64,000 nucleotides of DNA from contig JAVYOO010000002.1 of the NCBI GenBank assembly GCA_038734275.1, positions 34,911 through 98,910 on the forward strand, read 5' to 3'. Of this stretch, positions 46,558 through 57,320 are shown piece after piece. Made by a program: the position numbers and the translations under genes. The DNA comes from Archaeoglobaceae archaeon (GTDB taxonomy: Archaea; Halobacteriota; Archaeoglobi; Archaeoglobales; Archaeoglobaceae). The notes below the pieces were generated by a model that worked only from the letters and a program-made list of their open reading frames with translations, had not been told where the DNA came from and ran no database searches. How positions within the stretch are numbered: the stretch's first letter is position 1; the number at the start of each line of letters is the position of its first letter.

Positions 46558-47520
46558 TTAAATAATCTCTTTTGCGATCTCCTTTGCATGATAGGTTATT
46601 ATTAGATCTGCTCCCGCCCTTTTTATGGCAGTCAATATCTCATGGATAATGTCCTTGCTTAGCCATCCCATTTTTATTCCCGCCTTAACCATAGAATACT
46701 CTCCGCTGACGTTGTATGCAGCAAGCGGGACGTTAAAAGTCTCCTTTGCTCTTCGAATTATGTCTAAATAAGCTAAGGCGGGTTTAACCATTACGATGTC
46801 CGCCCCCTCGAGAATGTCGAGCTCGATTTCACGCATGGCTTCATCGCTATTGTGAAAATCCATCTGATAGCTTTTTCTGTCCCCAAACTTGTATCCACTC
46901 TCTGCAGCTTCTCTGAAGGGCGAGTAAAAATTCGAGGCAAATTTTGCGGAGTAGCTCATAATCAGAGTATTGCTAAATCCCTCGCTGTCTAAAGCAGATC
47001 GAATTGCACTTACCATCCCATCCATCATTCCCGAAGGTGCTACAATATCCGCTCCCGCTTTTGCGTGGCTCACAGCTACTTTTCCAAGGATTTCGAGAGT
47101 TTCATCGTTCAAAATTTCCCCATTCCTGACCAATCCGCAATGCCCATGGGCGGTGTATTCGCAAAGACAGACGTCGGTGATCACTACAGCCTTTGGAAAA
47201 CTCTCCTTTATGAGCCTAACCGCTCTCTGAACAATACCATTTTCATTATAGGCTTCGCTTCCGATTTCGTCCTTTTTTTTCGGAATTCCGAAAAGAATAA
47301 AAGCTCTGAGCCCAAGATCCATGCACTCTTCAACTTCTTTAGCAACAAGCTCCAAAGGAAGGCGATAGTAGTCGGGCATCGAGCTGATTTCCTTCTTCTC
47401 TTTTGCAGTCTCGTCTACAAAAATCGGAACTATGAGATTTTCAACTCTCAGCCTTGCTTCCCAGAACAATTCCCTTAGATTTTCCTTCCGCAGTCTTCTC
47501 ATCCGAACATTCGGAAACAT
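46558..47520 (-). CDS. hemB: Delta-aminolevulinic acid dehydratase
   Basis: This 320-residue enzyme has the two Schiff-base lysines (MSYSAKFAS and VMVKPALAY) and a Cys-rich zinc site ([13 protein letters not shown]). It joins two aminolevulinate molecules to porphobilinogen for heme, siroheme and F430-like tetrapyrroles. ATG 47520 ([12 protein letters not shown]) matches the family start; the frame opens 10 codons earlier. It overlaps the hemA 3' end by about 80 bp, an unusually long overlap. Confidence 0.95.
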   Translation of the reverse strand: MFPNVRMRRLRKENLRELFWEARLRVENLIVPIFVDETAKEKKEISSMPDYYRLPLELVAKEVEECMDLGLRAFILFGIPKKKDEIGSEAYNENGIVQRAVRLIKESFPKAVVITDVCLCEYTAHGHCGLVRNGEILNDETLEILGKVAVSHAKAGADIVAPSGMMDGMVSAIRSALDSEGFSNTLIMSYSAKFASNFYSPFREAAESGYKFGDRKSYQMDFHNSDEAMREIELDILEGADIVMVKPALAYLDIIRRAKETFNVPLAAYNVSGEYSMVKAGIKMGWLSKDIIHEILTAIKRAGADLIITYHAKEIAKEII

Positions 47521-48736
47521 TACCATCACCAAAAACCTTGAGAATCGCATTTATAAGCTCAAGATCTCCATTCCTTGCTGCGAGCTTTAACTTAAGCGTC
47601 GGCTCGCTCAAAAACTTTTTGATGAGTGAAATTGCAAATGCTCTAAGCATTGGCTTAACATCTTCATTTAGCCCGAGCTTCGAAAGTTTTTGGTATAGCT
47701 CCTCAACTTCCTCGTCAACGAACTTCCCTGCAAGGCTATACATCGCATCAATCGCCTTCTTGGCTTCAAGGTCTTTGAGGTAAACCCTGAACTGCTCGAT
47801 CTCCTCTTCTATTATCTCTTCAGCTCTTTTAACTTCCAATTCTCTCTTCTTCATATTCTCCTCACTTATAGCTCTTAGATCGTCAATTGTAAAAAGCTCA
47901 ACATTTTTTAATTCTCTAACGGATTCATCAACATCTCTCGGCAGGGCTATGTCTATTATTACGAGTTTCTTTTCTCTATCACGAATCGCATTTTCAACTG
48001 CCTGCCTCGAGATCACGATGTGCGGTGCGGAAGTTGCTGAAATAACAACATCGCATAATTTTAGGCACTCCTCCAGTTTGTCAAATCTAACCGCAATCCC
48101 TCCAATTTTTTTTGCAAGAGCTTCAGCTTTTGAAAAAGTCCTATTTGCAATTAGAATTTTTTCAACATCTTTATGAATAGCCTTTGCAACCAGCTGTCCC
48201 ATCTCTCCTGCGCCTACAATTAAAACCTTTTTACCGCTTAGAGAACCAAGAACCCTTTCAGCAAGCACAACCGCTGCGGAACCGATTGAAAGAGCACCTT
48301 TCGAGATTGCGGTCTCTCTTCTGATCTTGCTTCCTACTTGTGTAGCCTTAGTAAAAACTCTTTCAAGGTTCTCGCCAACAAAATTCTTTTTTGCACATTT
48401 CAGGAAAGAATTCTTAACCTGCCCAAGAATCTCGTTCTCGCCAACGATCATCGACTCCACGCCAGCGCACACACGCATCAGGTGGCGAATACAATCTTCC
48501 CCAACGTATATCTCGGATATTTTGTCCACTCCAAGCTCCTTAGATAGCTTTGAAAGGTTTTCATAAATTGCGAAGCCGACAGCGTAGACCTCAAACCTGT
48601 TACAGGTCAAAATGTATGCAAATTCATGAAAAGGATAGGATGAAAGAATTGGCAGAAAATAATCTTCCTTAGAGACTTTTTCGATGTCCTCAACTCTTGC
48701 ACGTTTGTGCGACACTGACAAACATCCGAGTTCCAC
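47441..48736 (-). CDS. hemA: Glutamyl-tRNA reductase
   Basis: This 431-residue enzyme has the active Cys45 in [19 protein letters not shown], an NADPH-binding [13 protein letters not shown] and a C-terminal dimer domain with coiled coil. It makes glutamate-1-semialdehyde from glutamyl-tRNA, the first step of the C5 route to tetrapyrroles. It comes directly before hemB in one transcript. The last 60 residues extend past the usual family end ([12 protein letters not shown]), which creates the overlap with hemB. Confidence 0.95.
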   Translation of the reverse strand: MELGCLSVSHKRARVEDIEKVSKEDYFLPILSSYPFHEFAYILTCNRFEVYAVGFAIYENLSKLSKELGVDKISEIYVGEDCIRHLMRVCAGVESMIVGENEILGQVKNSFLKCAKKNFVGENLERVFTKATQVGSKIRRETAISKGALSIGSAAVVLAERVLGSLSGKKVLIVGAGEMGQLVAKAIHKDVEKILIANRTFSKAEALAKKIGGIAVRFDKLEECLKLCDVVISATSAPHIVISRQAVENAIRDREKKLVIIDIALPRDVDESVRELKNVELFTIDDLRAISEENMKKRELEVKRAEEIIEEEIEQFRVYLKDLEAKKAIDAMYSLAGKFVDEEVEELYQKLSKLGLNEDVKPMLRAFAISLIKKFLSEPTLKLKLAARNGDLELINAILKVFGDGNVSECSDEKTAEGKSKGIVLGSKAES

Positions 48737-48792
48737 GGCGACATTACCCCCTTCAGACTTTTGAACTTTTTGAAATTGGTGGAGGCTTCCGG

Positions 48793-49986
48793 CTAAACGA
48801 ACATGACCCCCTTGAGATCCGGTATTGGCGCTGTTTTTCTCAGGACTTTCTCTATCGCTCTCGTAAAGTCAAGCATTGTCACTCGTATCCTCTCTTCTCG
48901 TATTGCAAACATTCCTGCTTCTGTGCAAATTGCTTTTATGTCCGCTCCGCTTGCCCCCTCAGTTATTCTTGACAACTCCTTAAAGTCTACGTCTTCTGCA
49001 AGTTTCATGTTTTTCGAGTGTATCTTGAAAATCTGAATTCTGCCCTCAAAATTTGGCAATGGGACTTCTATTATCCTGTCAAATCTGCCCGGACGGAGTA
49101 TTGCGGGATCAAGAATATCAATTCGATTCGTTGCCCCAATTACCTTAACGTCCCCCCTTGGATCAAAACCATCAAGCTCAGCGAGCAATTGCATCATAGT
49201 TCTTTGAACTTCTCTGTCACCACTTGTGTCACTGCTTGTTCTCTTCGCTGCGATTGCATCAAGCTCATCTATGAAGATTATCGAAGGTGCTTTTTCTTTT
49301 GCCAGCTGGAATACTTCTCTCACAAGCCTTGCCCCTTCGCCGATGAACTTCTGCACGAATTCGCTACCCACGACTCTTATGAAAGTAGCTTTTGTTTGAT
49401 TCGCTACCGCCTTAGCAAGCAAAGTCTTTCCAGTTCCTGGAGGGCCATAAAGTAGAACACCTTTAGGTGGTTCGATTCCAACTTCTTTGAAGAGCTCGGG
49501 CTTTAGCATCGGCAGTTCAACTGCTTCTCTGATCTCCTCAATTTGCTGATTCAGCCCCCCGATATCTGAATACGTTACTTCTGGCCTCTCTTCAACTTCA
49601 AATCCATAAACCATGGGATCCTTTGAGGAAGGAAGAATATTCACAACCGCGAGGGTTTGTTGGTTTAGTGCAACCCTCGTCCCGGGCTTAAGCTCATCAG
49701 GAGAGATGTATTGTGAAGCATAAACGACGAATTTTGGCCCGGTTGAACTTCTAACAACAACTCTTCCGTCTTCAAGAACGTCTGAGACCACTCCAACAAG
49801 TAAAGGAGGTGATCTTAAGCGTTCCAACTCGCTTCTGAGTCTTCTAACTTCTCTTTCATATCTTAATCTTTCGCTTTCAATAAATCTTTTTTCATCTTCG
49901 AGCCTTCGACATAATTCTCTAAGCTTGTAGTATTCCTCTTCAAGTTTCTTGAGCTTATCTATCAGATAGTTCAGATCTTCTGACAT
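48793..49986 (-). CDS. pan: Proteasome-activating nucleotidase PAN
   Basis: This 397-residue AAA+ protein has an N-terminal coiled coil (residues 1-60), an OB domain ([15 protein letters not shown]) and a single AAA+ core with GPPGTGKT and FIDELDAIA. The C-terminal tripeptide MFV fits the HbYX rule (hydrophobic, aromatic, any) that opens the 20S proteasome gate. PAN unfolds substrates for the proteasome. Its start faces mbf1 across a short divergent promoter region. Confidence 0.95.
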   Translation of the reverse strand: MSEDLNYLIDKLKKLEEEYYKLRELCRRLEDEKRFIESERLRYEREVRRLRSELERLRSPPLLVGVVSDVLEDGRVVVRSSTGPKFVVYASQYISPDELKPGTRVALNQQTLAVVNILPSSKDPMVYGFEVEERPEVTYSDIGGLNQQIEEIREAVELPMLKPELFKEVGIEPPKGVLLYGPPGTGKTLLAKAVANQTKATFIRVVGSEFVQKFIGEGARLVREVFQLAKEKAPSIIFIDELDAIAAKRTSSDTSGDREVQRTMMQLLAELDGFDPRGDVKVIGATNRIDILDPAILRPGRFDRIIEVPLPNFEGRIQIFKIHSKNMKLAEDVDFKELSRITEGASGADIKAICTEAGMFAIREERIRVTMLDFTRAIEKVLRKTAPIPDLKGVMFV

Positions 49987-50063
49987 TCTACCAACCTCTT
50001 ACCGGAAGCCTCCAAATAAATATATATCTCTTCAACTATATGAACTTATTGATCGGTGATCGT
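49987..50063. promoter_or_regulatory. Divergent pan/mbf1 promoter region
   Basis: This 77-bp gap contains the TATA-like aaatatatat (about 50018-50027). It is close to the ideal distance to either start and could serve both pan and mbf1. Confidence 0.4.
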
Positions 50064-50531
50064 ATGAATTGTGAGATTTGTGGAAGGGATTTAAAAGGGT
50101 CCGGGTTCAAAATAATTGTTGAAGGAACAGAATTGACTGTTTGTGCATCCTGCAAAAAGTATGGTAGTGAGAAAGTCTCAACCGCTACGCAAGCTGGAGC
50201 CAAAAGGGTTATTATAAAGAAAAAGAAAGTTAGCACAGATATCGAATTTAAGGATGAACTTGTCGATAACTACAGCCAGATTATAAGACAGGAAAGAGAG
50301 AAAAGAGGCTGGAGCCAAGAGCAACTTGCAAAGAAGATCCAAGAAAAAGAATCTTTGATAAAGAAAATCGAGAACGCCGAAATCACACCAGACCCAGAAG
50401 TAATTGCAAAGCTGGAAAAGTTATTTGGGATAAAATTGAGGGAGAGTATTCCTGTGGTGAAGTTGGAAAAGAAATACATGACAACTCCGACTCTTGGGGA
50501 CATAGTGGTCTTGAAGAAAAAAGAGAGGTGA
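50064..50531 (+). CDS. mbf1: Multiprotein bridging factor 1 homologue
   Basis: This 155-residue protein starts MNCEICGRD and has a zinc ribbon (CEIC and CASC) and a Cro-type helix-turn-helix (YSQIIRQEREKRGWSQEQLAKKI). It may contact TBP and regulators, and archaeal MBF1 also touches the ribosome. The frame opens eight codons earlier, but that would lie inside the promoter. It stands two bases from cutA. Confidence 0.92.
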   Translation: MNCEICGRDLKGSGFKIIVEGTELTVCASCKKYGSEKVSTATQAGAKRVIIKKKKVSTDIEFKDELVDNYSQIIRQEREKRGWSQEQLAKKIQEKESLIKKIENAEITPDPEVIAKLEKLFGIKLRESIPVVKLEKKYMTTPTLGDIVVLKKKER

Positions 50532-50532
50532 A

Positions 50533-50850
50533 ATGATGGCGATGTTCAGTTTTATTTATGTAACCGCAAGCTCAAAAGAAGAGGCTGAGAGAATCGCGAA
50601 GCACTTGCTAGAAAAGAAGCTAGTTGCGTGTGTTAACATTTTCCCCGTGAAGTCTTACTTCTGGTGGGAAGGGAAAATTGAGACCGCTGAGGAATATGGA
50701 ATGATTTTAAAGACAAAAAATGAGAAGTTCTCTGAGATAAGAGAAGAGATAAAGAAACTACATAGCTACACAACGCCATGTATTTGCTCTTTCCCTGTCG
50801 ATAAGGGACTGAGAGAGTTTCTTGATTGGATCGACAAAACGGTCGAATGA
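50533..50850 (+). CDS. cutA: CutA1 divalent-ion tolerance protein
   Basis: This 105-residue trimeric protein has the CutA pattern: FIYVTASSKEEAERIAKHLLEKKLVACVNI, SYFWWEGKIE and YTTPCICSFPV. Long runs here are named by position: the first motif is at residues 6-35. The family binds copper in vitro, but the role is unclear. Two ATGs stand at the start (50533 and 50539). Its stop overlaps the next ATG by four bases. Confidence 0.93.
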   Translation: MMAMFSFIYVTASSKEEAERIAKHLLEKKLVACVNIFPVKSYFWWEGKIETAEEYGMILKTKNEKFSEIREEIKKLHSYTTPCICSFPVDKGLREFLDWIDKTVE

Positions 50851-51524
50851 TTGGAAAAGAAGTAATTTACAGTGAAGAGAACTTTCAGATATTAAAAGAG
50901 AAAAGAAAAAAGGCAAAAGAGTTGTTGGAAATTCTGGAGGGGTTTAATCTTCATGGAATAGTTTACGGAAGCATAGCAAGGGGTGACGTGAACTCGAAAA
51001 GCGACATCGATATCTTCATACCAGAGAGGATCCCATCTTTTAAACTCGAGTTGGCTTTGCAAGGAATTGATTTTGTTGAAAAAAGGATAGTTCAGGCCAC
51101 TCCAAACTACGCTATAAAGGGTGAGTTTGTTATCGATGAGCAGACCACTGTAAGTTTTCCACTTGTAAAGATGAGGGAGAGAGAGCTCGATTTTTACAGA
51201 TTTGGTGGTTGTATAAATTACGAAGAACTAGTAAGAGGAATTAGAGTTCCAGGAGTGGATAAAAGGCTTTTTTTAATAATCCCTAATGAAAATGGCCATA
51301 GAGAAATTCATATAAGCGAACTTCATCCGAGTATCGTGGCCAAGACTCTCGGGGTTTCCATCGACATAGTTCTTGAGAGAATTAGGGTTTTGAGTAGAAG
51401 AAGGGAAATCGGAAGAACGGGAATTTATCTTTGTGAGAAAATTCCGCTTAATGAAAGTTTTGAGTCTGCACTGCGAGATATAATATCAAAAAATCCTGCA
51501 ATTAGGAAAAGGATGGAGGATTAA
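50847..51524 (+). CDS. Nucleotidyltransferase-domain protein
   Basis: This 225-residue protein has a polymerase beta-type core near residues 33-55 (GIVYGSIARGDVNSKSDIDIF, with GS and DxD) and a C-terminal half with a helix-turn-helix look (HPSIVAKTLGVSIDIVLERIRVLS). The start MIGKEVIYS overlaps cutA by four bases; the frame opens seven codons earlier. It could transfer a nucleotide to protein or RNA, perhaps under control of its own DNA-binding part. Not a HEPN partner as far as can be seen. Confidence 0.7.
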   Translation: MIGKEVIYSEENFQILKEKRKKAKELLEILEGFNLHGIVYGSIARGDVNSKSDIDIFIPERIPSFKLELALQGIDFVEKRIVQATPNYAIKGEFVIDEQTTVSFPLVKMRERELDFYRFGGCINYEELVRGIRVPGVDKRLFLIIPNENGHREIHISELHPSIVAKTLGVSIDIVLERIRVLSRRREIGRTGIYLCEKIPLNESFESALRDIISKNPAIRKRMED

Positions 51525-52666
51525 AAAAGAGAAGACTGAACAGTCGCATCAATTCCCAATATCTCTACTGCAGACTTTCTAACCCTTTCAACGTATTCTT
51601 TTTTGGTATACACTCCAAATCGCCAGTTATCAATCCACGAATCTTTCAAAGCTTTTACAACTTTTGAAACGTCTTCAAGTTTTTCGATTTTTCCATCTAT
51701 TTCTACTCTCACGCGGAACTCTCTTACATCCTCGATAGGCGGAATGTCCACAATGACGTATTTTCTATCAACTCCAGCATTTTCTGCTATTCTTTCTTCA
51801 ATTCTTTTTTCCTTTAACTTTAAGATCTCCTTCAGATCGACGCTATCTCTTCCGACATATACAGCCCTTTTGAATAGTTTTCTGTTACGAAGAAACTCGT
51901 AAAATTCTGGATCATGGAGTCTTATCAACTCCATTGCTTCACAGTCATCAATCTCAAATAGTCTTTTTGGATCGAGTCCCGCTTCTATTACTCTTTCCAT
52001 AGCTCTTTCAAACATCTTGGTTGCAATTCTACAGACGTGGTGGTAATAAACTGCAGGATACATCATGAAGCGTGAAATCAGCAAAGATTCAGCAGCCTTT
52101 ATTCCTCCCTCCTCAACGATAATCCCATTTTGAAACTTAATCTTCTCTATTAGCCTCGAAATGTCAAAAATTCCGTATGCGACGCCAGTATAGTGCGAGT
52201 CTCTCACAAGATAGTCCATTCGATCCACATCGATATCTCCGCTGACGATTGAGTCAGTTTTACCGCTTACAATATCGGCAATTCTTTTTATGTTAAAACC
52301 AAGCTCTTTTATGAGATCTCGAAGCTCACCCCTTATCGAAAATTCTATGGCTTCATGTCCACAGCCGTAGGCCTTTAAAATCCCCTCGCAGCTGTGTGAA
52401 AATGGTGGGTGAGAAATATCGTGCAACAGGGCAGAAACTACAATTTCATCACTCATTTCAAGTTTTTTTGCCAAAATACGTGCCAAATGCATTGCCCCAA
52501 GGCAGTGTTCGAATCTGGTATGATTTGCCCCAGGATAAACAAGATTTGCAAATCCGAGCTGTTTTATTCGCCTTAGTCTTTGAAACTGAGGCGTGTCGAT
52601 GATGGAAACCTGCCATTTTTCAAGTTTTATCAATCCGTGCACGGGATCTTGAATATATTTTTCCAC
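51521..52666 (-). CDS. HD-domain phosphohydrolase
   Basis: This 381-residue protein starts YIQDPVHGLIKLEKW and has RLRRIKQLGFANLVYPGANHTRFEH and HDISHPPFSH, the HD metal site, then GDIDVDRMDYLVRD. It is like the archaeal dNTPase/SpoT-type HD proteins that hydrolyse dNTPs to nucleosides and triphosphate. The C-terminal third has no known motif. Its 3' end overlaps the nucleotidyltransferase gene by four bases; the first of the motifs covers residues 30-54. Confidence 0.85.
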   Translation of the reverse strand: MEKYIQDPVHGLIKLEKWQVSIIDTPQFQRLRRIKQLGFANLVYPGANHTRFEHCLGAMHLARILAKKLEMSDEIVVSALLHDISHPPFSHSCEGILKAYGCGHEAIEFSIRGELRDLIKELGFNIKRIADIVSGKTDSIVSGDIDVDRMDYLVRDSHYTGVAYGIFDISRLIEKIKFQNGIIVEEGGIKAAESLLISRFMMYPAVYYHHVCRIATKMFERAMERVIEAGLDPKRLFEIDDCEAMELIRLHDPEFYEFLRNRKLFKRAVYVGRDSVDLKEILKLKEKRIEERIAENAGVDRKYVIVDIPPIEDVREFRVRVEIDGKIEKLEDVSKVVKALKDSWIDNWRFGVYTKKEYVERVRKSAVEILGIDATVQSSLF

Positions 52667-52713
52667 GCTGAAAATTGGACAAAGGTTTAAAAAAAGCTTC
52701 CGAAAATTAGGCT

Positions 52714-53937
52714 GTGGATATCGGGATTAAAGGCTACATAACAAAAACTCCCCCTATGGGTGGAGAAATAAAAAAAGAGGCAGAAGACTTTTACGTAGAG
52801 GAGATTCTCGAATTGGATTTCGCTGAAGATGGGAATTTTGCAATCATAAAGGTTGAAAAGAGAAACTGGGAAACCTTGAAGTTTGTTAGATCGCTTTCAA
52901 AGAGCCTTGGAATTAGCCAGAAAAGGATATCTTTTGCCGGCACAAAGGACAAAAGAGCTTTAACTGTGCAATTTTTCTCCATTAGTGGTTTAAAAAAAGA
53001 AGAAATTGCCAAAATTACCATAAAAGATACAAAAATCGAGTTTTTGGGATATTCGAGAAGAGAAATAAAGCTTGGAGACCTTCTTGGTAATCTTTTTAAA
53101 ATAAGAGTGGTTGGGACCAAAAATGGTGAAATTTTTGAAGAAACAAAAAATGAACTGGCTGAAAAAGGTATTCCGAATTTCTTTGGAGAGCAAAGATTCG
53201 GGACGCGTGGAATAACGCATGAGGTTGGAAAGCTAATCCTTCAGAAAAATTACTCCGAAGCTTTCTGGACTTTTGTGGGAAAACCCTCGGAGAGAGAAGG
53301 AGAAGAGCTTAGAAAAATTAGATCAGAACTCTGGGTTAGCAGGGATCCACTCTATGGACTGAAAGAACTTCCGAGACATTTAATTTATGAGCGAACTTTG
53401 CTTCAAAAGCTAAGAGAGGGTAAAACCGAAGAGAAGGCCTTGCTTTCGCTTCCAAAAACACTTAAAATGATGTTTGTTCATGCTTACCAGTCTTATATCT
53501 TTAACAGACTGCTTTCACAGAGAATCGAAGATTTTGGAGAACTTAAAACCGTAATGGAAAATGATTGGGCCTGCTATATAACTTATAAGACAAAAAAACC
53601 TTCATTTGTGGACTATACGAAGATTGGAGCAAATAAGAGCAGGGTTGAGTTTTTAATCAGAGAGGGATTTGCTACTCTCGCTTTGCCCCTCGTGGGTTAT
53701 GATACTGAACTTGGGGGCTGGAGTAGAATTGCTCTCGAGTTTCTTGCTGAGGACAATCTTGATATCTCTAGCTTTAAGACAGATCATAAGGAATTCTCTT
53801 CGAGCGGTTCTTACAGAAGCGCGGGCTTGCCCTTATCTATTACGGAGCTAAAATTCAGCGGCGACGTCTTTGAATTTTACCTTCCAGCAGGTTGCTACGG
53901 GACGGTGTTGCTAAGAGAATTTATAAAGTCAAAATGA
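52714..53937 (+). CDS. truD: tRNA pseudouridine-13 synthase TruD
   Basis: This 407-residue enzyme has catalytic Asp79 in FAGTKDKRAL, followed by YSRREIKLGDLLGN and NFFGEQRFG, the TruD core with its large insertion. It makes pseudouridine at position 13 of tRNA. The start is GTG 52714; a TATA-like run (ggtttaaaaaaagc) at about 52684-52694 is about 25 nt before it. Faces the HD gene across 47 bp. Confidence 0.93.
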   Translation: MDIGIKGYITKTPPMGGEIKKEAEDFYVEEILELDFAEDGNFAIIKVEKRNWETLKFVRSLSKSLGISQKRISFAGTKDKRALTVQFFSISGLKKEEIAKITIKDTKIEFLGYSRREIKLGDLLGNLFKIRVVGTKNGEIFEETKNELAEKGIPNFFGEQRFGTRGITHEVGKLILQKNYSEAFWTFVGKPSEREGEELRKIRSELWVSRDPLYGLKELPRHLIYERTLLQKLREGKTEEKALLSLPKTLKMMFVHAYQSYIFNRLLSQRIEDFGELKTVMENDWACYITYKTKKPSFVDYTKIGANKSRVEFLIREGFATLALPLVGYDTELGGWSRIALEFLAEDNLDISSFKTDHKEFSSSGSYRSAGLPLSITELKFSGDVFEFYLPAGCYGTVLLREFIKSK

Positions 53938-53949
53938 TCTCTTGAAAAT

Positions 53950-54939
53950 TTACCATATTCCATAAATTTCTCTACCACAATCAGGGCACTTTCCCTGCCT
54001 AATCCTCTTCTCCAAAACCTTATAAGAAAACCTCCTTATGAGAATCTTTCCGCAATTCGGGCAAAAAGTATTCTCGTATCTGTGTCCGGGGACGTTTCCA
54101 ATATAAACAAAGCTTAATCCTTCTTTTCTAGCTATATTTACAGCCATCTCCAGTTTCTCTAACTCTGTTGGCTTTTCCCTAAAGAGATAAGCCGGAAAAT
54201 ACCTCGTGAAGTGTATCGGGACTTCGCTGTTCGCAAATTTTAAATGGTTTCCAACAACTTCCCTAATGCTCTCTTCTGAATCGCTAACATTTGTAACAAG
54301 CAAATTGACAATCTCAACATGAATTCCGAGCTTCAAGGCCTCTCTAACGATTCGCCAGACGTTTTTAACGCTTACAGAAAGAAACTTTTTGTAAACACCT
54401 TCATTGCCCTTAACGTCAACTTTAATAGCATCCAATCCTGCTTTTTTCAACTCTCTCAAAGCCAGAGTGCTCATGTAGCCATTTGAGACAAGTGATGTGA
54501 GTAAACCGTTTTCTTTGGACAATCTGAAAACATCGAGTAGAAATTCGAAAAGTAAAGTCGGCTCGTTTAAGCTCCCGCAGACGCTCAAGTCTCCACTCTC
54601 CAAGGCTTTTTTTACGACATATTCTGCAGTGAGTTCGAAACCAGAAGGTAGTGTTCTAGAAATCCTCCAGTTCTGGCACCAGGGGCAGTCGAGGTTGCAG
54701 GAAAAAGTTGAAAAGGTCATGCTCGTGCTTCCAGGCTTGAAGTGGAAAAATGGCTTTATCTCAATCGGTCTGCTTTCGAGGGCACTCAATTTGCCATAAG
54801 TTAGAGTAAATAGTCTCCCTTTAGTGTTTATCCTTACTTTGCAAAAACCTGATTCACCCTCTTTGATCTTGCAAAATCTATGGCAGAGCTGACAAATCAC
54901 AAAATCCTTGCAAGCTCTAAATAACCTTGCCTCCCTCAT
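53950..54939 (-). CDS. Radical SAM protein of the AmmeMemoRadiSam type
   Basis: This 329-residue protein has N-terminal Cys pairs (ICQLCHRFCKI and GFCKVR), the radical SAM motif CNLDCPWC (Cys81, Cys85, Cys88), and a C-terminal zinc ribbon (CPNCGK, CPDCG). This is the layout of the AmmeMemoRadiSam radical SAM enzyme, formerly called a pyruvate formate-lyase activator. The reaction is not established. The AMMECR1 and Memo partner genes are not next to it here. Its 5' end lies 36 bp from a divergent gene. Confidence 0.85.
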   Translation of the reverse strand: MREARLFRACKDFVICQLCHRFCKIKEGESGFCKVRINTKGRLFTLTYGKLSALESRPIEIKPFFHFKPGSTSMTFSTFSCNLDCPWCQNWRISRTLPSGFELTAEYVVKKALESGDLSVCGSLNEPTLLFEFLLDVFRLSKENGLLTSLVSNGYMSTLALRELKKAGLDAIKVDVKGNEGVYKKFLSVSVKNVWRIVREALKLGIHVEIVNLLVTNVSDSEESIREVVGNHLKFANSEVPIHFTRYFPAYLFREKPTELEKLEMAVNIARKEGLSFVYIGNVPGHRYENTFCPNCGKILIRRFSYKVLEKRIRQGKCPDCGREIYGIW

Positions 54940-54975
54940 CGATAAAAATATAATCCCTTATGGAAAAATATTTCT

Positions 54976-55374
54976 GTGAAAGTCAAGGATGCGCCAAAAA
55001 CAGCTACTTCGGTTATCGTTAGATCGACTGCAACCGCAAGAGTGTCGCAATCTAAGAACCCCATGCTTGAGCTCATGCGTAGGATTTTCAGAAAGGAAGA
55101 AGTTGCAATGAAAGCCATTAAATTTTTGAACCTTGTAGAAGAACGGCAGAAAGCTGGAAAACCTTTGAGAGTTGAAGAATGGGATAAAATTCTTGAAGAA
55201 CTCAAAATGGCTCGCTCATCATTTTATTCTATGAGAAACAAGCTTCTCGGAGCAGGTATGCTTTCAATCCGAGATGGAGAATATTCTCTTTCTGGGGCTT
55301 TCAGTAAGGATCTCGTGGATATGGCAAGGTGGTGGTGGGTTGCTGTGCTAGGCTATGATCCTGAAAGTCTTTAG
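54976..55374 (+). CDS. Unknown protein with winged-helix look
   Basis: This 132-residue protein has a GTG start and a polar N-terminus ([21 protein letters not shown]), then helices with a turn pattern ([39 protein letters not shown]) that fits a winged helix, and a Trp-rich end ([13 protein letters not shown]). It may be a DNA-binding regulator conserved in Archaeoglobales. The region between residues 72 and 110 is the likely DNA-binding part. It overlaps the convergent TPR gene by four bases. Confidence 0.6.
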   Translation: MKVKDAPKTATSVIVRSTATARVSQSKNPMLELMRRIFRKEEVAMKAIKFLNLVEERQKAGKPLRVEEWDKILEELKMARSSFYSMRNKLLGAGMLSIRDGEYSLSGAFSKDLVDMARWWWVAVLGYDPESL

Positions 55375-56243
55375 CCTTGGTTTTGTTCTTTCATTTTCTT
55401 TATTCTTCGCTCGATTTCTTCAAGAAGTACAATGTCACCGGAAGCAAGCGTTTTAGCTTCTTCAAGCTTATTAATATCTTTTGCTTCCTCTCCCCATTCC
55501 ATTAAAAGCCTTACAAGTCTCCTTTCTATTTCTGGCTGCCCTTTGAGTGCCGAATAGATCTCATAAGCTTTTGAGTAGTTTCCTATACTTTCGTATATTT
55601 CTGCCATTGCTATCCTTGCAGACGGGATATCCTTGATTTTCAAAGCCTCTTCTATCTTTTTCAAACCTGTTTCCGGATCGCTTGCAGAGATCGATTTTCC
55701 CCAATCAAGTAAAATGTATGCCTTTACTGTAAGCACTTCTTCGGAAGCTGGGAGTATATTCACTATTCTGATGGCTCTTGCAAAATCCTTTGACTCCGAG
55801 ACTTCTAGTGCGTGAAAAAGAAGCTTTTTGATATAGTTGTTAAATCCAAACTCCTTAAAAGATGTTACAAGCTTTGCAGCCGTCTCGAATTTACCAAGAG
55901 AGAGCCTACTTTCAATCGCTTCTTTCAAAAGCGAAAAAACACTCTGAATAGCCCGTCTTTCCTTCATTTTGGCGAGATAGTCAATTCCTGTAAGAAAAAT
56001 GTTTAAACCTTTTTCTTCGTCTTCTTTTTCAAGATATCTCGAAATTTTTTCTGCAAGCTTTGTCGTGAACAAAAGTGCAAAATAGTTATCTTTAATTAGA
56101 ACAAGATATTTCTCAGCCTTTTCAGGTTCTTCAAAAACCTTTTTTAAAACTTGCACAACATTGGGATCCTTTGAGATCGTTCTCAAAATTTTTTGGTCAT
56201 CTTCGTCCAAAAATTTGCTCAAACTTTGAGTTAGCTCATCCAT
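55371..56243 (-). CDS. TPR-like helical repeat protein
   Basis: This 290-residue protein is all helix. The second half has TPR-like units ([36 protein letters not shown], about residues 203-238). Its first half ([27 protein letters not shown]) is less regular. It would serve as a scaffold for protein contacts; the partner is unknown. It has its own start 37 bp after the ferredoxin-type gene and may be in one transcript with it. Confidence 0.7.
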   Translation of the reverse strand: MDELTQSLSKFLDEDDQKILRTISKDPNVVQVLKKVFEEPEKAEKYLVLIKDNYFALLFTTKLAEKISRYLEKEDEEKGLNIFLTGIDYLAKMKERRAIQSVFSLLKEAIESRLSLGKFETAAKLVTSFKEFGFNNYIKKLLFHALEVSESKDFARAIRIVNILPASEEVLTVKAYILLDWGKSISASDPETGLKKIEEALKIKDIPSARIAMAEIYESIGNYSKAYEIYSALKGQPEIERRLVRLLMEWGEEAKDINKLEEAKTLASGDIVLLEEIERRIKKMKEQNQG

Positions 56244-56279
56244 GCTGCTTTGATAAATCTTAAAAATAAAAAGCTTTTG

Positions 56280-57320
56280 TTAGGGTGGTATAAATTCCGG
56301 AGGTCGAACCGCTTTTAGTTTAATCGCATTCTGTTTGCATCCAACAACGCAAACCCCGCAACCAAAGCATTTTTCTGATATCACCTTTGCCTTGAATTTC
56401 TTGCTCCCTTCTGGTTTGTATAACTCTATGGCATCGAAATGGCATCTTTCGATACAAGTCTGGCAACCAGTGCATTTTTCGACATCTACAAAAGCTTCAT
56501 ACCTGCTCTTCTCAATTATATCGAGCATTCCCCTCTCAGCGAATTTTGCAGAGAGGAAGAACTCACAGCAATCGCCACAGCAGTTGCAGTTAACTGTCAC
56601 TCTGCTATCTACCATTTTTGATGTGTTTGCCCAAGTATGAACAAGTCCATCTCTCTCGATCTCATCTACCAATTTGAAAGCTTCCTCAATCGAAATCTGC
56701 TTTCCAGAACCCCTTTCGATCACGTATTCAGCCCCCCTACCAACCTGAATGCAATGCCAAGTGCTTTCATCGGTATACTTGCAACCCTCTCCAATGAGCA
56801 TCGTGACGTTTCTGCATGAACATGGCACCACTGCAATTTTGTTCTGAGCCTTCAAAAGCTCCTTTATGTTCTCGTGCGGAAGAACATCTGGGAGATCTTT
56901 TATTGCATGGTAAGCTGGCACTACACGCCAAACTTTAACTCCTAAAAACGATAAAACCTGTCCAAGGGTTTTATAACCCTCTTCGTTCATGAAATCGCTC
57001 CAAAGCTCTGCAAATTTTACGTCTTTAACTTTTTGACTTGCAAGCGTTGCATCGTGGAGTTGAATCAGATCTCTTGCAAATTTGAAGTATTCTCTGTTTT
57101 TGAAATCTCTTGGGAAAACAACTCCTTTTACGAAGAGATCTTCAAGTATTTCCTTTACTCTCTTCTTATCCATTCCAAGCTTCTTTGCAACTTCATCTAT
57201 GCTCCCGGGCAAAGCCGAAGCTACTTTTGCACTTTCTTCATCCATTAAATACTCAAGTATTTTCTTAAGCCTCTCGGAGTTTGGAAAACCGAGATTTTGC
57301 ATTAATGTTTCGTAGCTCAT
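56280..57320 (-). CDS. Iron-sulfur protein with N-terminal winged helix
   Basis: This 346-residue protein has a winged-helix-like start (DEVAKKLGMDKKRVKEILEDLFVKGVVF, residues 43-70), a Cys-rich middle (VPCSCRN, CKYTDESTWHC, CNCCGDCCEFF) and two C-terminal ferredoxin motifs (CTGCQTCIERC and CFGCGVCVVGC). Proteins like this are common in Archaeoglobales and other anaerobes and probably pass electrons between enzymes. The middle Cys group may bind another metal site. Divergent from the ADP-forming synthetase gene, with 135 bp between. Confidence 0.8.
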   Translation of the reverse strand: MSYETLMQNLGFPNSERLKKILEYLMDEESAKVASALPGSIDEVAKKLGMDKKRVKEILEDLFVKGVVFPRDFKNREYFKFARDLIQLHDATLASQKVKDVKFAELWSDFMNEEGYKTLGQVLSFLGVKVWRVVPAYHAIKDLPDVLPHENIKELLKAQNKIAVVPCSCRNVTMLIGEGCKYTDESTWHCIQVGRGAEYVIERGSGKQISIEEAFKLVDEIERDGLVHTWANTSKMVDSRVTVNCNCCGDCCEFFLSAKFAERGMLDIIEKSRYEAFVDVEKCTGCQTCIERCHFDAIELYKPEGSKKFKAKVISEKCFGCGVCVVGCKQNAIKLKAVRPPEFIPP